Assembly (NCBI GenBank): GCA_019635415.1
Contig: JAHBZN010000006.1
Coordinates: 87,034 to 150,783, forward strand
Direction of reading: 5' to 3'
Source: Ramlibacter sp.
GTDB taxonomy: Bacteria > Pseudomonadota > Gammaproteobacteria > Burkholderiales > Burkholderiaceae_C
Length of the DNA: 63,750 bases
The notes under the pieces are model-generated. The model made no database searches and was not told where the DNA came from. It saw only the letters and a list, made by a program, of their open reading frames with translations. Shown piece by piece: positions 43,774-51,925 of this stretch (positions within the stretch are counted from its first letter, which is position 1; the number at the start of each line of letters is the position of its first letter). The translations under genes and the position numbers were made by a program.

Positions 43774-44345
43774 ACCCGGCGCTGGCGGCCGGGGGCTGCT
43801 GCGAGGGCCTGTCGCAGCGGCCCGACCTGCTGGCTCGCTCGGCGCTGCTGCAGGATTTCAGTCCGGCCGAGGCGGATGTGCTCGGCGCGGCCATGGTGCT
43901 GGTGCGCGCCTCGGCCGGGCAGGTGCTGATCGCCGAAGGCACGGTCGACGACTGGATGATGCTGCTGCTGTCGGGCACGGTGGATGTGACCAAGCGGCGG
44001 GTGGATGCCGCGGCCCGCGGTGCGGGCGCCGGCGACGCCCGGGAGTCCGAGGGCGGCGACCCGGCGGGCGCGGCGCGGCTCGCGGTGCTGCGGCCCGGCG
44101 CCGTGATTGGCGAGATGTCCATGCTCGACGGCGAGCCCCGCTACGCCACCTGCGTGGCACTGGACGACGTGGAGGCCGCCGTGCTCACGCGCAGCGCGGT
44201 GGCCCGGTTGATCGGCGAGCACCCGGCCGTCGGCGCCAAGCTGCTGGTCAAGATCACGCAGCTGCTGGCCCAGCGGCTGCGCAACACCAGCAACCAGCTG
44301 GTCCGGTCGATTCAGAACAGCGCCGAGGGCAGCTTGACCACGTAG
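43752..44345 (+). CDS. Cyclic-nucleotide-binding domain protein at the end of the Mla operon
   Basis: 197 residues from a GTG at 43752 with GAGGAG upstream, inside the 3' end of the lipoprotein gene. No ATG is available in frame. One cNMP-binding domain: LLQDFSPAEADVLGAAM, AEGTVDDWMMLLLSGTVDV, and the phosphate-binding-cassette-like GAVIGEMSMLDGEPRYATCVA. A low-complexity Ala/Gly loop of about 25 residues splits the barrel. No DNA-binding HTH follows, so it is a sensor rather than a Crp-type factor. Its 3' end overlaps the convergent gene by 34 bp. Confidence 0.8.
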   Translation: MAATAALNPALAAGGCCEGLSQRPDLLARSALLQDFSPAEADVLGAAMVLVRASAGQVLIAEGTVDDWMMLLLSGTVDVTKRRVDAAARGAGAGDARESEGGDPAGAARLAVLRPGAVIGEMSMLDGEPRYATCVALDDVEAAVLTRSAVARLIGEHPAVGAKLLVKITQLLAQRLRNTSNQLVRSIQNSAEGSLTT

Positions 44346-45715
44346 AGCCGGTTGCTGTCGACCTGGCCGCTGGCGAGCTTCTTCTGCTTGACGCCACCGG
44401 CGTTGTCGGGCGCGATGGCGAAGTCGTCGTCGTTGATGATGGCCAGGCGGTTGGCGTCGATCACCCACAGGCCTTCCATCTTGTCGTGCGGGTAGCCCTG
44501 CGAAGCCACGGCGTCGTACACCAGTGCCTTGGACACCGGCTGGATGCCGGCCGCGGCCAGCTGGTCCCAGCCCGCGGCAAAGTTGCCGGTGGTGCCGCCG
44601 TCCTTGACGGTCTGCTCCAGCGTCTTGCCGGAAAGCAGCAGGCCGTTGGCGCTGCTGGCGGAGAGGCTTGCGCTGCCGGCCAGCAGGGCGCTGTTGGACT
44701 TGTCGACGTTGGTGGCGCCCGCCAGGTCGATGCGGTAGATGTTCTTGCGCACCGTGCCGCTTGTGATGCCGAAGAAGCCGGTGTCGCGCTCCACCACCAG
44801 GAAGCGGGTGGCGCTCAGCGCCACGATCTCGGAATTGGCCAGGCCGGCCGCGTCCTGGCGGTACAGGTACTGGGCGGCGGCACCGGTCTCGATGTTGATG
44901 GTGACGATGCGCGCCAGGTTGATGCTGCCGATCGCGCTGCTCGGGTTGTACAGGTTGGACTGCATCATGCCCACCAGCGTCTTGCCGTCGGGGGTGATGG
45001 CCAGGCCTTCCATGCCGCGGTTGGGCCAGCGCGTGGCCAGCTCGGCGGGCAGCGTGCGGCCGGCCTTGTTGCGTGGGTCGGCGGCGAACGGGTTGATGCG
45101 CTCGATCTCCTTGCCGGTCGCGTCAAAGTGCACGATGTGCGGGCCGTACTCGTCGCTGACCCAGAAGCTGCCGTCCTTCATGGCGACCAGGCCTTCGGAG
45201 TCCAGACCGCTTTCGTCGTAGCCCTTGATGCCGTCGCCATCGGGGTCGAGCTGCACCACGCTGCCGTCCAGGTTGTAGGGCGTCTCGCCGGTGGAGCCGA
45301 AATTCTTGTTGGGCAGGCCGGTGATGGCGCGGCCCTTGGGGTCCTTGAGCAGGATGGTGCTGACCAGCTCGGCCTTGCCTTCGCTGGTGAGCTTGAACAG
45401 GCCGATGCGCGGGGTGTAGTCCGGCATCAGGAAAATGATGCCCGAGGGCGTCACCCCGGCCGCCGTGGCTGCGTTCGGCCCCCGGTCGGTCATGGCGTAG
45501 AAGTAGCCGGCCTTGTCGGGATGGGGGGCCATGGCCGAGCCAAAGCCGCCATTGCGGATCTCGGTGCCCTCGGCGTTGGCCACCTTCTGCATCACGGTGT
45601 AGGGCAGGCTGGTGCCGCTGGCGTCGGGGTACTGGAAATCATCGCCACCGCCGCAGGCGGACAGGCCGAGGGCGAGCATCAGGGGAGTCAAGGCAAGGCG
45701 GACAGAGCGCTTCAT
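44312..45715 (-). CDS. Phytase-like esterase-like lipoprotein
   Basis: 467 residues. Lipoprotein signal with lipobox LSAC (cysteine near residue 21). The body matches the esterase-like activity of phytase domain: GGFGSAMAPHPDKAGYFYAMTDRGP, LDSEGLVAMKDGSFWVSDEYGPH and NRGMEGLAITPDGKTLVG, all acidic and Gly-rich loops of a beta-propeller. Probable outer-membrane or periplasmic phosphoesterase, possibly calcium-dependent. A PhoB box lies 54 bp upstream, arguing for a role in phosphate acquisition. Confidence 0.85.
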   Translation of the reverse strand: MKRSVRLALTPLMLALGLSACGGGDDFQYPDASGTSLPYTVMQKVANAEGTEIRNGGFGSAMAPHPDKAGYFYAMTDRGPNAATAAGVTPSGIIFLMPDYTPRIGLFKLTSEGKAELVSTILLKDPKGRAITGLPNKNFGSTGETPYNLDGSVVQLDPDGDGIKGYDESGLDSEGLVAMKDGSFWVSDEYGPHIVHFDATGKEIERINPFAADPRNKAGRTLPAELATRWPNRGMEGLAITPDGKTLVGMMQSNLYNPSSAIGSINLARIVTINIETGAAAQYLYRQDAAGLANSEIVALSATRFLVVERDTGFFGITSGTVRKNIYRIDLAGATNVDKSNSALLAGSASLSASSANGLLLSGKTLEQTVKDGGTTGNFAAGWDQLAAAGIQPVSKALVYDAVASQGYPHDKMEGLWVIDANRLAIINDDDFAIAPDNAGGVKQKKLASGQVDSNRLYVVKLPSALF

Positions 45716-45768
45716 GAGGGGGTTCCACAGGGCAGGTCAAGGACAGCCCGCGAGCGTAGAAACCCGGC

Positions 45769-45786
45769 GTGACAGCGCTGTGACAG
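45769..45786 (-). promoter_or_regulatory. PhoB box upstream of the phytase-like gene
   Basis: Minus strand reads CTGTCAC-AGCG-CTGTCAC, two identical 7-mers with a 4-bp spacer, the canonical Pho-box layout (CTGTCAT-N4-CTGTCAC). Ten bases downstream is TACGCT, a weak -10 at the spacing expected when PhoB replaces a -35. It lies 54 bp before the ATG. Confidence 0.8.
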
Positions 45787-45819
45787 CCGCCGCCCACGGG
45801 CGGCTGCCCGGCCCGCAAC

Positions 45820-46452
45820 TCAGCGCAGCAGCGCGGGGAACAACTTGGTCAGGCCGTCGGCCATCACTTCCACGGCCAGCGCGGCCAGGATCAGGCCCAT
45901 GAGGCGCGTCATGACGTTGATGCCGGTCTTGCCCAGAAAGCGCGCGATCGGCTCCGCCAGCGAAAAGCACAGCGCGGTGGCCAGGCCAATGACCACGCCG
46001 TAGCCCACCAGGGTGCCGAGCTGGAAGAAGGTCTTGGACTTCTGCGCGTAGATCACCACCGTGGACATGGTGGCCGGGCCGGTGAGCAGCGGAATGGTCA
46101 GCGGCACCACGGCGATGCTGGCGCCGCGCGCTGCCTTCTCGGCGCCGTCCTCCATCTCGTTGGTCAGCGGCTTGGCCTCGGCGGGCTGGGCGTTGAGCAT
46201 GTTGAGCGCGCTCATGAGCAGCAGCAGCCCGCCGCCGACCTGGAAGCTGGCCAGCGAGATGCCGAAGAACTCCAGGATCTGCAGCCCCAGCAGCGCGCTC
46301 GAGGCAATCACCACGAAGGCGCTGAAGGCCGCCACGCGGATGGTCTTGCGCCGCTGCAGGTGGTCAAAGCCCTCGGTGTAGTGGATGAAGAAGGGCACGA
46401 TGGCCAGCGGGTTGACGATCGCCAGCAGGGTGATGAGGGGCTTGAAATCCAT
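45820..46452 (-). CDS. MarC-family membrane protein
   Basis: 210 residues with six predicted transmembrane helices. Start ATG at 46452 overlaps the stop of the MaoC gene (TGATG). Family motifs: ITLLAIVNPLAIVPFFI near the start, then VPLTIPLLTGPATMSTVVI in the second repeat. Function of MarC proteins is unsettled; older links to antibiotic resistance in E. coli were not upheld. Third gene of a tightly packed minus-strand operon. Confidence 0.9.
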   Translation of the reverse strand: MDFKPLITLLAIVNPLAIVPFFIHYTEGFDHLQRRKTIRVAAFSAFVVIASSALLGLQILEFFGISLASFQVGGGLLLLMSALNMLNAQPAEAKPLTNEMEDGAEKAARGASIAVVPLTIPLLTGPATMSTVVIYAQKSKTFFQLGTLVGYGVVIGLATALCFSLAEPIARFLGKTGINVMTRLMGLILAALAVEVMADGLTKLFPALLR

Positions 46453-46937
46453 CAGCCGGCCTGCTCCGCGGGCGGCGGGCCGGGGTGACGGCGGCCGAGC
46501 ATGATGTAGTTCTCGACCTCCAGCACCTTGGCGCCTTCCTGGTTGAACAGGTCGTAGGTGGCGTGGACCATGCCCACGTCGCTGCGCCTTCGCAGCGGCC
46601 GCGAGTCGAGCACGGTGAAGCGCAGGGACAGCGTGTCGCCCGGATAGACCGGCTTGAGCCACTTGATGCTTTCGGTGCCCGGCGAGCCCATGTACGAGGA
46701 GTACTTGAACAGGTTGTCCACCAGCAGCCGCATCGCCACGCTGCAGGTGAACCAGCCGCTGGCGCACAGGCCGCCGAAGATCGACTCCTGCCCGGCCTTC
46801 TCGTCGACGTGGAAGGACTGGGGGTCGAACTGCTGGGCGAAGGCGATCATGGCTTCGGCCGTGGTGGTGACGCTGCCCAGTTCGCGGGTGGTGCCGGGCA
46901 CCAGGTCTTCCCAGCAGATGTCGGGGGTTCGGGCCAT
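46452..46937 (-). CDS. MaoC-family dehydratase
   Basis: 161 residues, single hotdog domain. FDPQSFHVDEKAG carries the hydratase-2 motif with the catalytic Asp and His, and SGWFTCSVAMRL follows. It probably hydrates or dehydrates an acyl-CoA or a related thioester. Its start shares one base with the upstream SDR stop and its own stop with the marC start, so the three genes are translationally chained. Confidence 0.88.
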   Translation of the reverse strand: MARTPDICWEDLVPGTTRELGSVTTTAEAMIAFAQQFDPQSFHVDEKAGQESIFGGLCASGWFTCSVAMRLLVDNLFKYSSYMGSPGTESIKWLKPVYPGDTLSLRFTVLDSRPLRRRSDVGMVHATYDLFNQEGAKVLEVENYIMLGRRHPGPPPAEQAG

Positions 46938-47695
46938 CAGCGTCCTCCGGAAACGTCGAGCAGTGACATGGTCGTGTAGCTGGCGGCGGGCGACAGCAGC
47001 CAGAGGATGGCCTGGGCCACCTCGTCGGCAGTGCCGCCACGCTGCATGGGCACCAGGTGCGCCAGGTCGCGCACGCGGTCCGGCAGGCCGCCCGAGGCGT
47101 GGATCTCGGTCTCGATCAGGCCCGGGCGCACCGCGTTGACGCGGATGCCCTCGGCCGCGACCTCACGGGCCAGGCCCAGCGTGAAGGCGTCGATCGCCCC
47201 CTTGGCGGCGGCGTAGTCCACGTACTGGCCGGGCGAGCCCAGGCGCGAGGCGGCACTGGACACATTGACGATGGCGCCGCCCTGGCCGCCGTGGCGCGTG
47301 CTCATGCGGCGCACCGCCTCGCGGGCGCACAGCAGCGAGCCCATCACGTTGATGTCGAACATGCGGCGCAGCCGCTGCCCGCTCATCTCGTCCAGGCGCT
47401 GGCTGATGTCCACCACGCCCGCGTTGTTGACCAGCGCGGTGAGCCGGCCGAGCGAGGCATCCACCTGCTCGAACATCGCCAGCACCTGGGCTTCGTCGGC
47501 CACGTCGGCCTGCACGGTGATGGCCGTGCCGCCGGCGCCGGTGATCTGAGCGGCCACGGCCTGCGCCGCGGCGGCCTGGGCGGTGTAGTTGACGGCCACC
47601 GCGTAGCCCTCGCGGGCGGCCTGCAGGGCCGTCGCCGCGCCAATGCCCCGGCTGCCGCCAGTGACCAGAATCACCTTGCTGTGCTTGTGCGTCAA
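46937..47695 (-). CDS. Short-chain dehydrogenase/reductase
   Basis: 252 residues from a TTG at 47695, chosen because AGGAGG lies at ideal distance. A far upstream ATG at 47767 would reach through the divergent promoter region. Cofactor motif TGGSRGIGAA near residues 12-21, NNAGV around 91, active-site YAAAKGAID with the catalytic Tyr and Lys (about 158-166), and VNAVRPGLIETEI. NAD(P)-dependent oxidoreductase of unknown substrate; with MaoC it resembles a pair for beta-hydroxyacyl chemistry. Confidence 0.9.
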   Translation of the reverse strand: MTHKHSKVILVTGGSRGIGAATALQAAREGYAVAVNYTAQAAAAQAVAAQITGAGGTAITVQADVADEAQVLAMFEQVDASLGRLTALVNNAGVVDISQRLDEMSGQRLRRMFDINVMGSLLCAREAVRRMSTRHGGQGGAIVNVSSAASRLGSPGQYVDYAAAKGAIDAFTLGLAREVAAEGIRVNAVRPGLIETEIHASGGLPDRVRDLAHLVPMQRGGTADEVAQAILWLLSPAASYTTMSLLDVSGGR

Positions 47696-47789
47696 ACCCC
47701 GCCTCCTGCAGAATCCCGACCGGTAAGTTACAACCGGTATTACAGCACCATGAGAAGCTGTTGCCATCCACCCGTTTGAGGAGACTGAT

Positions 47790-48389
47790 TTGAGCCGCCA
47801 CGTCGACTACTACTTTGCCCCGCAGAGCCCCTGGACCTACCTGGGCCACGAGCGCTTCGTGGCCATGGCCCGGGCGGCCGGCGCGACGGTGCGTGTGCAG
47901 CCAGCCGACCTGGGGGCCGTGTTCGCGGTGTCCGGCGGCCTGCCTCTGTCCAAGCGGCCGCCGCAGCGCCAGGCCTACCGGCTGGTGGAGCTGCGCCGCT
48001 TCTCGCAGCACCTGGGCATTCCCATGAACATCGAACCCCGCTTCTTCCCGGTGGCCGGCGATCCGTCGGCGAAACTGATCGTGGCCGTGGAGCAGCACGA
48101 CGGGGCCGAGGCCGCGCTGCGCCTGAGCGGCGCGGTGTTCCGCGCGGTCTGGGCCGAGCAGCGCAACATCGCCGATCCGGTCCTGCTGGGTGAATTGCTG
48201 GCAGAAAACCAGATTCCCGCCGAGCGCCTGGCCCAGTCGCAGGGGCCCGAGGTGCAGGCCCGCTACGACGCCAACACCCGGGCTGCCATTGACCTGGGGC
48301 TGTTCGGTGCGCCAAGCTACGTCATCGACGGCGAAATCTTCTGGGGCCAGGACCGGCTCGATTTCGTCGAACGCCAGCTCAACCACTGA
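47790..48389 (+). CDS. 2-hydroxychromene-2-carboxylate isomerase family protein (DsbA fold)
   Basis: 199 residues from a TTG at 47790 with GAGGAG upstream. DYYFAPQSPWTYLGHERF carries the active-site serine region in place of the DsbA CxxC. LFGAPSYVIDGEIFWGQDRLDFVE closes the thioredoxin-like fold. Family members act as glutathione-dependent isomerases in naphthalene-type catabolism, but many paralogs have unknown substrates. Divergent from the SDR gene across 94 bp, and followed 12 bp later by a dienelactone hydrolase gene. Confidence 0.88.
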   Translation: MSRHVDYYFAPQSPWTYLGHERFVAMARAAGATVRVQPADLGAVFAVSGGLPLSKRPPQRQAYRLVELRRFSQHLGIPMNIEPRFFPVAGDPSAKLIVAVEQHDGAEAALRLSGAVFRAVWAEQRNIADPVLLGELLAENQIPAERLAQSQGPEVQARYDANTRAAIDLGLFGAPSYVIDGEIFWGQDRLDFVERQLNH

Positions 48390-48401
48390 TTGGAGACATT
48401 G

Positions 48402-49085
48402 ATGGGCACTTTCATTGAACTCAAGGCCGCTGACGGCGCCACCTTCCCGGCCTATGTGGCGCAACCCGAGGGCACGCCCAGGGGCGGCGTGGTGGTGCTG
48501 CAGGAAATCTTCGGCGTGAACTCCCACATCCGCTCGGTGGCGGACGGTTATGCGGCGGCGGGTTACCTGGCCGTGGCACCGGCCACCTTCCATCGCGTCA
48601 AGCCCGGCGTGGACCTGGGCTACACGCCGGACGACATGGCGGCCGGTTCGGCACTCAAGGCGGCTGTCGAGGCCCTGCCGGCGCCTGGCGTCATGCAGGA
48701 CATCCAGGCCGCGATCCGGCATGCGGCCGGCGCCGGCAAGGTGGGCATCGTGGGCTACTGCTATGGCGGCCTGCTGACCTGGCGCGCGGCCTGCCAGCTC
48801 GACGGCCTGTCGGCGGCCGCGCCGTACTACGGCGGCGGCATGACCGCGGGCGCTGACCTGACGCGCCAGCCCAAGGTCCCGGTCATGGCGCATTTCGCCG
48901 ACCAGGACAGCTACATCCCGCTGGACAGCATCAAGGCCTTCGAGCAGGCGCAGCCCACGGTGGAGGTGCACCTTTATAGCGGCCACCACGGCTTCAACTG
49001 CGACCAGCGCGGCTCCTACAGCGCGGGGCCGGCGGCCACCGCGCGCGAACGCACGCTGGATTTCTTCAGCAAGCACCTGGGCTGA
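48402..49085 (+). CDS. Dienelactone hydrolase family protein
   Basis: 227 residues from the ATG at 48402 with GGAGAC upstream. Alpha/beta-hydrolase with the family's cysteine nucleophile in GYCYGGLL (about residue 118), the acid in HFADQDSYIP, and the histidine in SGHHGFNCD. VVVLQEIFGVNSHIR is the conserved early strand. Hydrolyses lactones or esters such as dienelactone. Follows the isomerase gene in what looks like a two-gene operon. Confidence 0.92.
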   Translation: MGTFIELKAADGATFPAYVAQPEGTPRGGVVVLQEIFGVNSHIRSVADGYAAAGYLAVAPATFHRVKPGVDLGYTPDDMAAGSALKAAVEALPAPGVMQDIQAAIRHAAGAGKVGIVGYCYGGLLTWRAACQLDGLSAAAPYYGGGMTAGADLTRQPKVPVMAHFADQDSYIPLDSIKAFEQAQPTVEVHLYSGHHGFNCDQRGSYSAGPAATARERTLDFFSKHLG

Positions 49086-49092
49086 GGCGACC

Positions 49093-50037
49093 ATGGGCGC
49101 GCGGGCCGTCCGGGCGGTGATTTGCAAGCCCTTCAGGGCGGTAGCCCATGCGGGGCGGCCACTGTGCGCTATGGTTTTGGTAGCGTTGGGCGGACTGGCC
49201 GCCCCCCCCGCCGGGGCCGCTGACTACTCGGGGCCGCTGTTCGACGCCCACCTCCACTACAACCAGGAAGCCTGGAACGGCCAGGCCGGGCCCCATCCGC
49301 CCGCCGATGTGCTGGCGCGCATGCAGCGCAACGGTGTGAAGGCCATCGTCGCCAACAGCCGGCCCAACGATGGCACCAAGGCATTGGCCGCCTCGCCGCT
49401 CACGCGGGCGGCCGGCGTGACGGTGGTGCCGTTCATCCGCCTGTACCGCAACCGCGCCGACTACGACAACTGGTACCGCGACGACTCCATCCACGACATG
49501 GTGCTGGCCGAGTACGCGCGCGGCACCGCGGCCGGGCCGTTCAAGGGCATCGGTGAATTCCATCTCTATGACAGCGGCAACGCCAATGGCCCGGTCGCGA
49601 AGAAGCTCATGGCGTTTGCCGAGGACAAGGGCCTGGCGGTGCTGGCGCATGTGGATGACGCCGCCATCGACCTGCTGATGGCGCACACCGCCACCGGGGG
49701 CCGCAAGCTGCGGCTCATCTGGGCCCATACCGGCATCGGTGGCACCCCCGTGCCGCGGGTGGACGCGCTGTTCGCCCGCTACCCGCTGCTCATGGGGGAG
49801 CTGTCGTACCGGCCCGGCCTGACCTGCGCCGACGGCAAGCTCTGCCCCGAGTGGCGCGCGCTGGTGCTCAAGTACCCCGACCGTTTCATGATCGGCTCCG
49901 ACACCTGGGTCAACCAGCGCTGGGCGGCCTATGACGAGCTCATGAAGGGCTACCGGACCTGGCTGGGCGACCTGCCGGCGGAGGTGGCGCAGCGCATCGG
50001 CTGGGGGAACGGCGCGGCGGTTTTCGGGTTGCGCTAG
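49093..50037 (+). CDS. Exported amidohydrolase-like TIM-barrel protein
   Basis: 314 residues. An unusually long N-region precedes a hydrophobic signal core, with cleavage near PAGAA (about residue 45). Metal-site motifs of the amidohydrolase superfamily: DAHLHY, GEFHLY, LAHVDDAAIDLL, LIWAHTGIGG and MIGSDTWVN. Probably a periplasmic metal-dependent hydrolase; substrate unknown. Codons about 15-31 of the signal region coincide with the dispersed repeat (copy B), so the long N-region may be a repeat-derived extension and the true start may lie further in. Confidence 0.8.
   Translation: MGARAVRAVICKPFRAVAHAGRPLCAMVLVALGGLAAPPAGAADYSGPLFDAHLHYNQEAWNGQAGPHPPADVLARMQRNGVKAIVANSRPNDGTKALAASPLTRAAGVTVVPFIRLYRNRADYDNWYRDDSIHDMVLAEYARGTAAGPFKGIGEFHLYDSGNANGPVAKKLMAFAEDKGLAVLAHVDDAAIDLLMAHTATGGRKLRLIWAHTGIGGTPVPRVDALFARYPLLMGELSYRPGLTCADGKLCPEWRALVLKYPDRFMIGSDTWVNQRWAAYDELMKGYRTWLGDLPAEVAQRIGWGNGAAVFGLR
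49136..49184 (+). repeat. Dispersed repeat, copy B (inside signal-peptide coding region)
   Basis: Matches the reverse complement of copy A (43104-43158) at 36 of 48 positions without gaps. The end contains GCGCTATGG-TTTTGGTAGC, which also resembles the core at 55269-55285. Confidence 0.7.
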
Positions 50038-50062
50038 AACAGGCGGCCCGCGGTCATCCGGT

Positions 50063-50557
50063 ATGGCGCTTCGCATCGAACTCGACGACCTGTCCCGGCC
50101 CCAGGTGCATGCGCTGTTGCAGGAGCACCTGGACGACATGCACACCCTCTCCCCGCCCGAGCATGTGCACGCGCTGGACCTGAGCCGGCTGCGCGCGCCG
50201 GGCATCAGCTTCTGGACGGTCTGGGATGGCCCGGACCTGGCCGGCTGCGGCGCGCTCAGGGAACTGACGGCGACGCATGGCGAGATCAAGTCCATGCGCA
50301 CGCCGCAGCGGCTGCGCCGCCGGGGCGCGGGTCGCGCCATGCTCGCCCACCTCATTGGCCAGGCGCGGGGCCGGGGCTACGAGCGGCTCAGCCTGGAGAC
50401 CGGCTCGGCCGGGGCCTTCAGGCCCGCGCAGGCGCTGTACGGCAGCTTTGGGTTCACGGTCTGCGGCCCGTTCGCCGACTACGCGGATGACCCACACAGC
50501 GTGTTCATGACGCTGGCGCTCGAACCGGCCGGATCCCGCCTTCGCGGCGTGCTGTAG
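50063..50557 (+). CDS. GNAT-family N-acetyltransferase
   Basis: 164 residues. Acetyl-CoA-binding motif A appears as RLRRRGAGRAMLAHLIGQA (about 89-107), and motif B as YERLSLETGSAGAF-x-PAQALYGSFGF. The pattern places it near PhnO/YitI-type acetyltransferases. Substrate unknown. It starts 25 bp after the amidohydrolase and ends before a strong hairpin, so it may close that operon. Confidence 0.9.
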   Translation: MALRIELDDLSRPQVHALLQEHLDDMHTLSPPEHVHALDLSRLRAPGISFWTVWDGPDLAGCGALRELTATHGEIKSMRTPQRLRRRGAGRAMLAHLIGQARGRGYERLSLETGSAGAFRPAQALYGSFGFTVCGPFADYADDPHSVFMTLALEPAGSRLRGVL

Positions 50558-50567
50558 GATGCCCAAG

Positions 50568-50589
50568 TCCCGCGCGTCATGGCGCGGGA
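50568..50589 (+). promoter_or_regulatory. Strong hairpin between GNAT and glycosyltransferase genes
   Basis: Perfect 8-bp stem TCCCGCGC-GTCATG-GCGCGGGA with no T-tract. Either a transcript end-protecting structure for the acetyltransferase gene or a leader element for the next gene. The ATG in its loop opens the glycosyltransferase frame but makes an unlikely start. Confidence 0.4.
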
Positions 50590-50617
50590 TTCCACGCAAC
50601 CGCCTTCAGCACTGACC

Positions 50618-51913
50618 ATGTCCCAAGCCCCCTTGCACTACCTGGTTGTCGCAGTCGGAACGGGGGGGGACCTCAACCCCTTCCTGCACCTCGGCCGGGC
50701 ATTGCAGGCCCTCGGGCATCGCCTGACGTTTCTGACCAATGCCGTCCATGCGGCCGCGGTCGAGTCCGCGGGCCTGCCGCTGGTGACCATGGGCACCGTC
50801 GAGGAGCACCAGCAGCTGCTGGCCAACCCGGACGTGTGGGACCCCAGGAAGGGGTTTGCCGCGCTGATGGGCAACTACAGCCACCAGATCAACCAGATGG
50901 TCGAGGCCATTGCGGGGGTGTCCGCCGAGGGCGAGAAGGTGGTCCTGGCCCATCCCTTCGCGGTGCCGGCCGCCGTGATGGCGCGGCAGAAAGGGTGGGT
51001 GAGGTCGGTGGTGGGGGTCTGGCTCGCGCCGTCCAACCTGCGCACCTGCCATGACCCGCTGTTCATGGGGCCTCTGCCGATCCCGCGCTGGGTGCCCATG
51101 GGCTGGCGCCGCGCGCTGTGGCGCATGGTGGACCGGCGCTGGGTCGATCCGGTGGTGGTGCCGCAGATCAATGCCTCGCGCCAGGCGCTGGGCTTGCCCG
51201 GCGTGGACTCGTTCCTCAACCACATGGTGCAGGGGCCGGACCTGTCGCTCACCCTGTTTCCTGACTGGTTCGGGCCGACCCAGCCGGACTGGCCGCGCCC
51301 GCTGATCAGCGGCGATTTCCAGATGGCGGCGCCCAACGCCGCGGCGGCCCTGAGCCCGGAACTCTCGGCGTTCCTGGAGGCCGGGGACCGGCCCGTGATA
51401 TTCACCCCCGGCACCGGCCATCGGCATGCGGCCAGCTTCTTCGCTGCCGCCGTGTCCGCCACGACGCGACTGGGCCTGCGGGCGATCTTTCTCACGCGTG
51501 AGCGGGCGCAGGTGCCGGCCGAACTGCCGCCCTCCGTGCTGTGGCAGTCCTTCGTGCCCATGGGGGCGTTGCTCCCGCGCGCCAGGGCCCTGGTCCACCA
51601 CGGCGGGATCGGCACCACGGCGGATGCGCTGCGCGCCGGGCTGCCGCAACTCGTGGTGCCCTTCGCGTGGGACCAGTTCGACAACGGCGCCCGCGTGGCG
51701 GCCCTGGGCGCCGGGCTGGTGCTGCCGGCCCGGCGCGTGCGCCCCGGCAATCTGGCGCGCCGCCTGCAACGCCTGTGCGGCACGCCCGCCATCGCCGAGC
51801 AGTGCGCCCAGGTGGCAACCCGCTTCCAGCCGCCCCACGACACGGGCGCGCTGTGTGCCGAGGTGGCGCAATGGCTCGAAGCGCCGCCTGCGGCTTCCAC
51901 TCAACCCCGCTGA
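50618..51913 (+). CDS. Glycosyltransferase family 1 (UGT/MGT-like)
   Basis: 431 residues from the ATG at 50618; an upstream in-frame ATG at 50579 lies in a hairpin. GT-B fold: VAVGTGGDLNPFLHLGRALQALGH at the N-terminus, and the nucleotide-sugar motif around LVHHGGIGTTADALRAGLPQLVVPF-x-WDQFDNG near residues 328-357. Such enzymes attach sugars to lipids, sterols, macrolides or other small hydrophobic acceptors. Acceptor unknown. The GST gene starts 12 bp downstream. Confidence 0.9.
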   Translation: MSQAPLHYLVVAVGTGGDLNPFLHLGRALQALGHRLTFLTNAVHAAAVESAGLPLVTMGTVEEHQQLLANPDVWDPRKGFAALMGNYSHQINQMVEAIAGVSAEGEKVVLAHPFAVPAAVMARQKGWVRSVVGVWLAPSNLRTCHDPLFMGPLPIPRWVPMGWRRALWRMVDRRWVDPVVVPQINASRQALGLPGVDSFLNHMVQGPDLSLTLFPDWFGPTQPDWPRPLISGDFQMAAPNAAAALSPELSAFLEAGDRPVIFTPGTGHRHAASFFAAAVSATTRLGLRAIFLTRERAQVPAELPPSVLWQSFVPMGALLPRARALVHHGGIGTTADALRAGLPQLVVPFAWDQFDNGARVAALGAGLVLPARRVRPGNLARRLQRLCGTPAIAEQCAQVATRFQPPHDTGALCAEVAQWLEAPPAASTQPR

Positions 51914-51925
51914 AATCAACCCCCC

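Noticed and set aside
47163..49127. Long minus-strand frame across the isomerase and dienelactone hydrolase genes
   Set aside because: Covers two convincing plus-strand genes and part of the SDR gene in another frame; product is not protein-like.
50579..50617. ATG at 50579 as the glycosyltransferase start
   Set aside because: It sits in the loop of an 8-bp GC hairpin and adds 13 residues before the conserved start of the GT-B fold.
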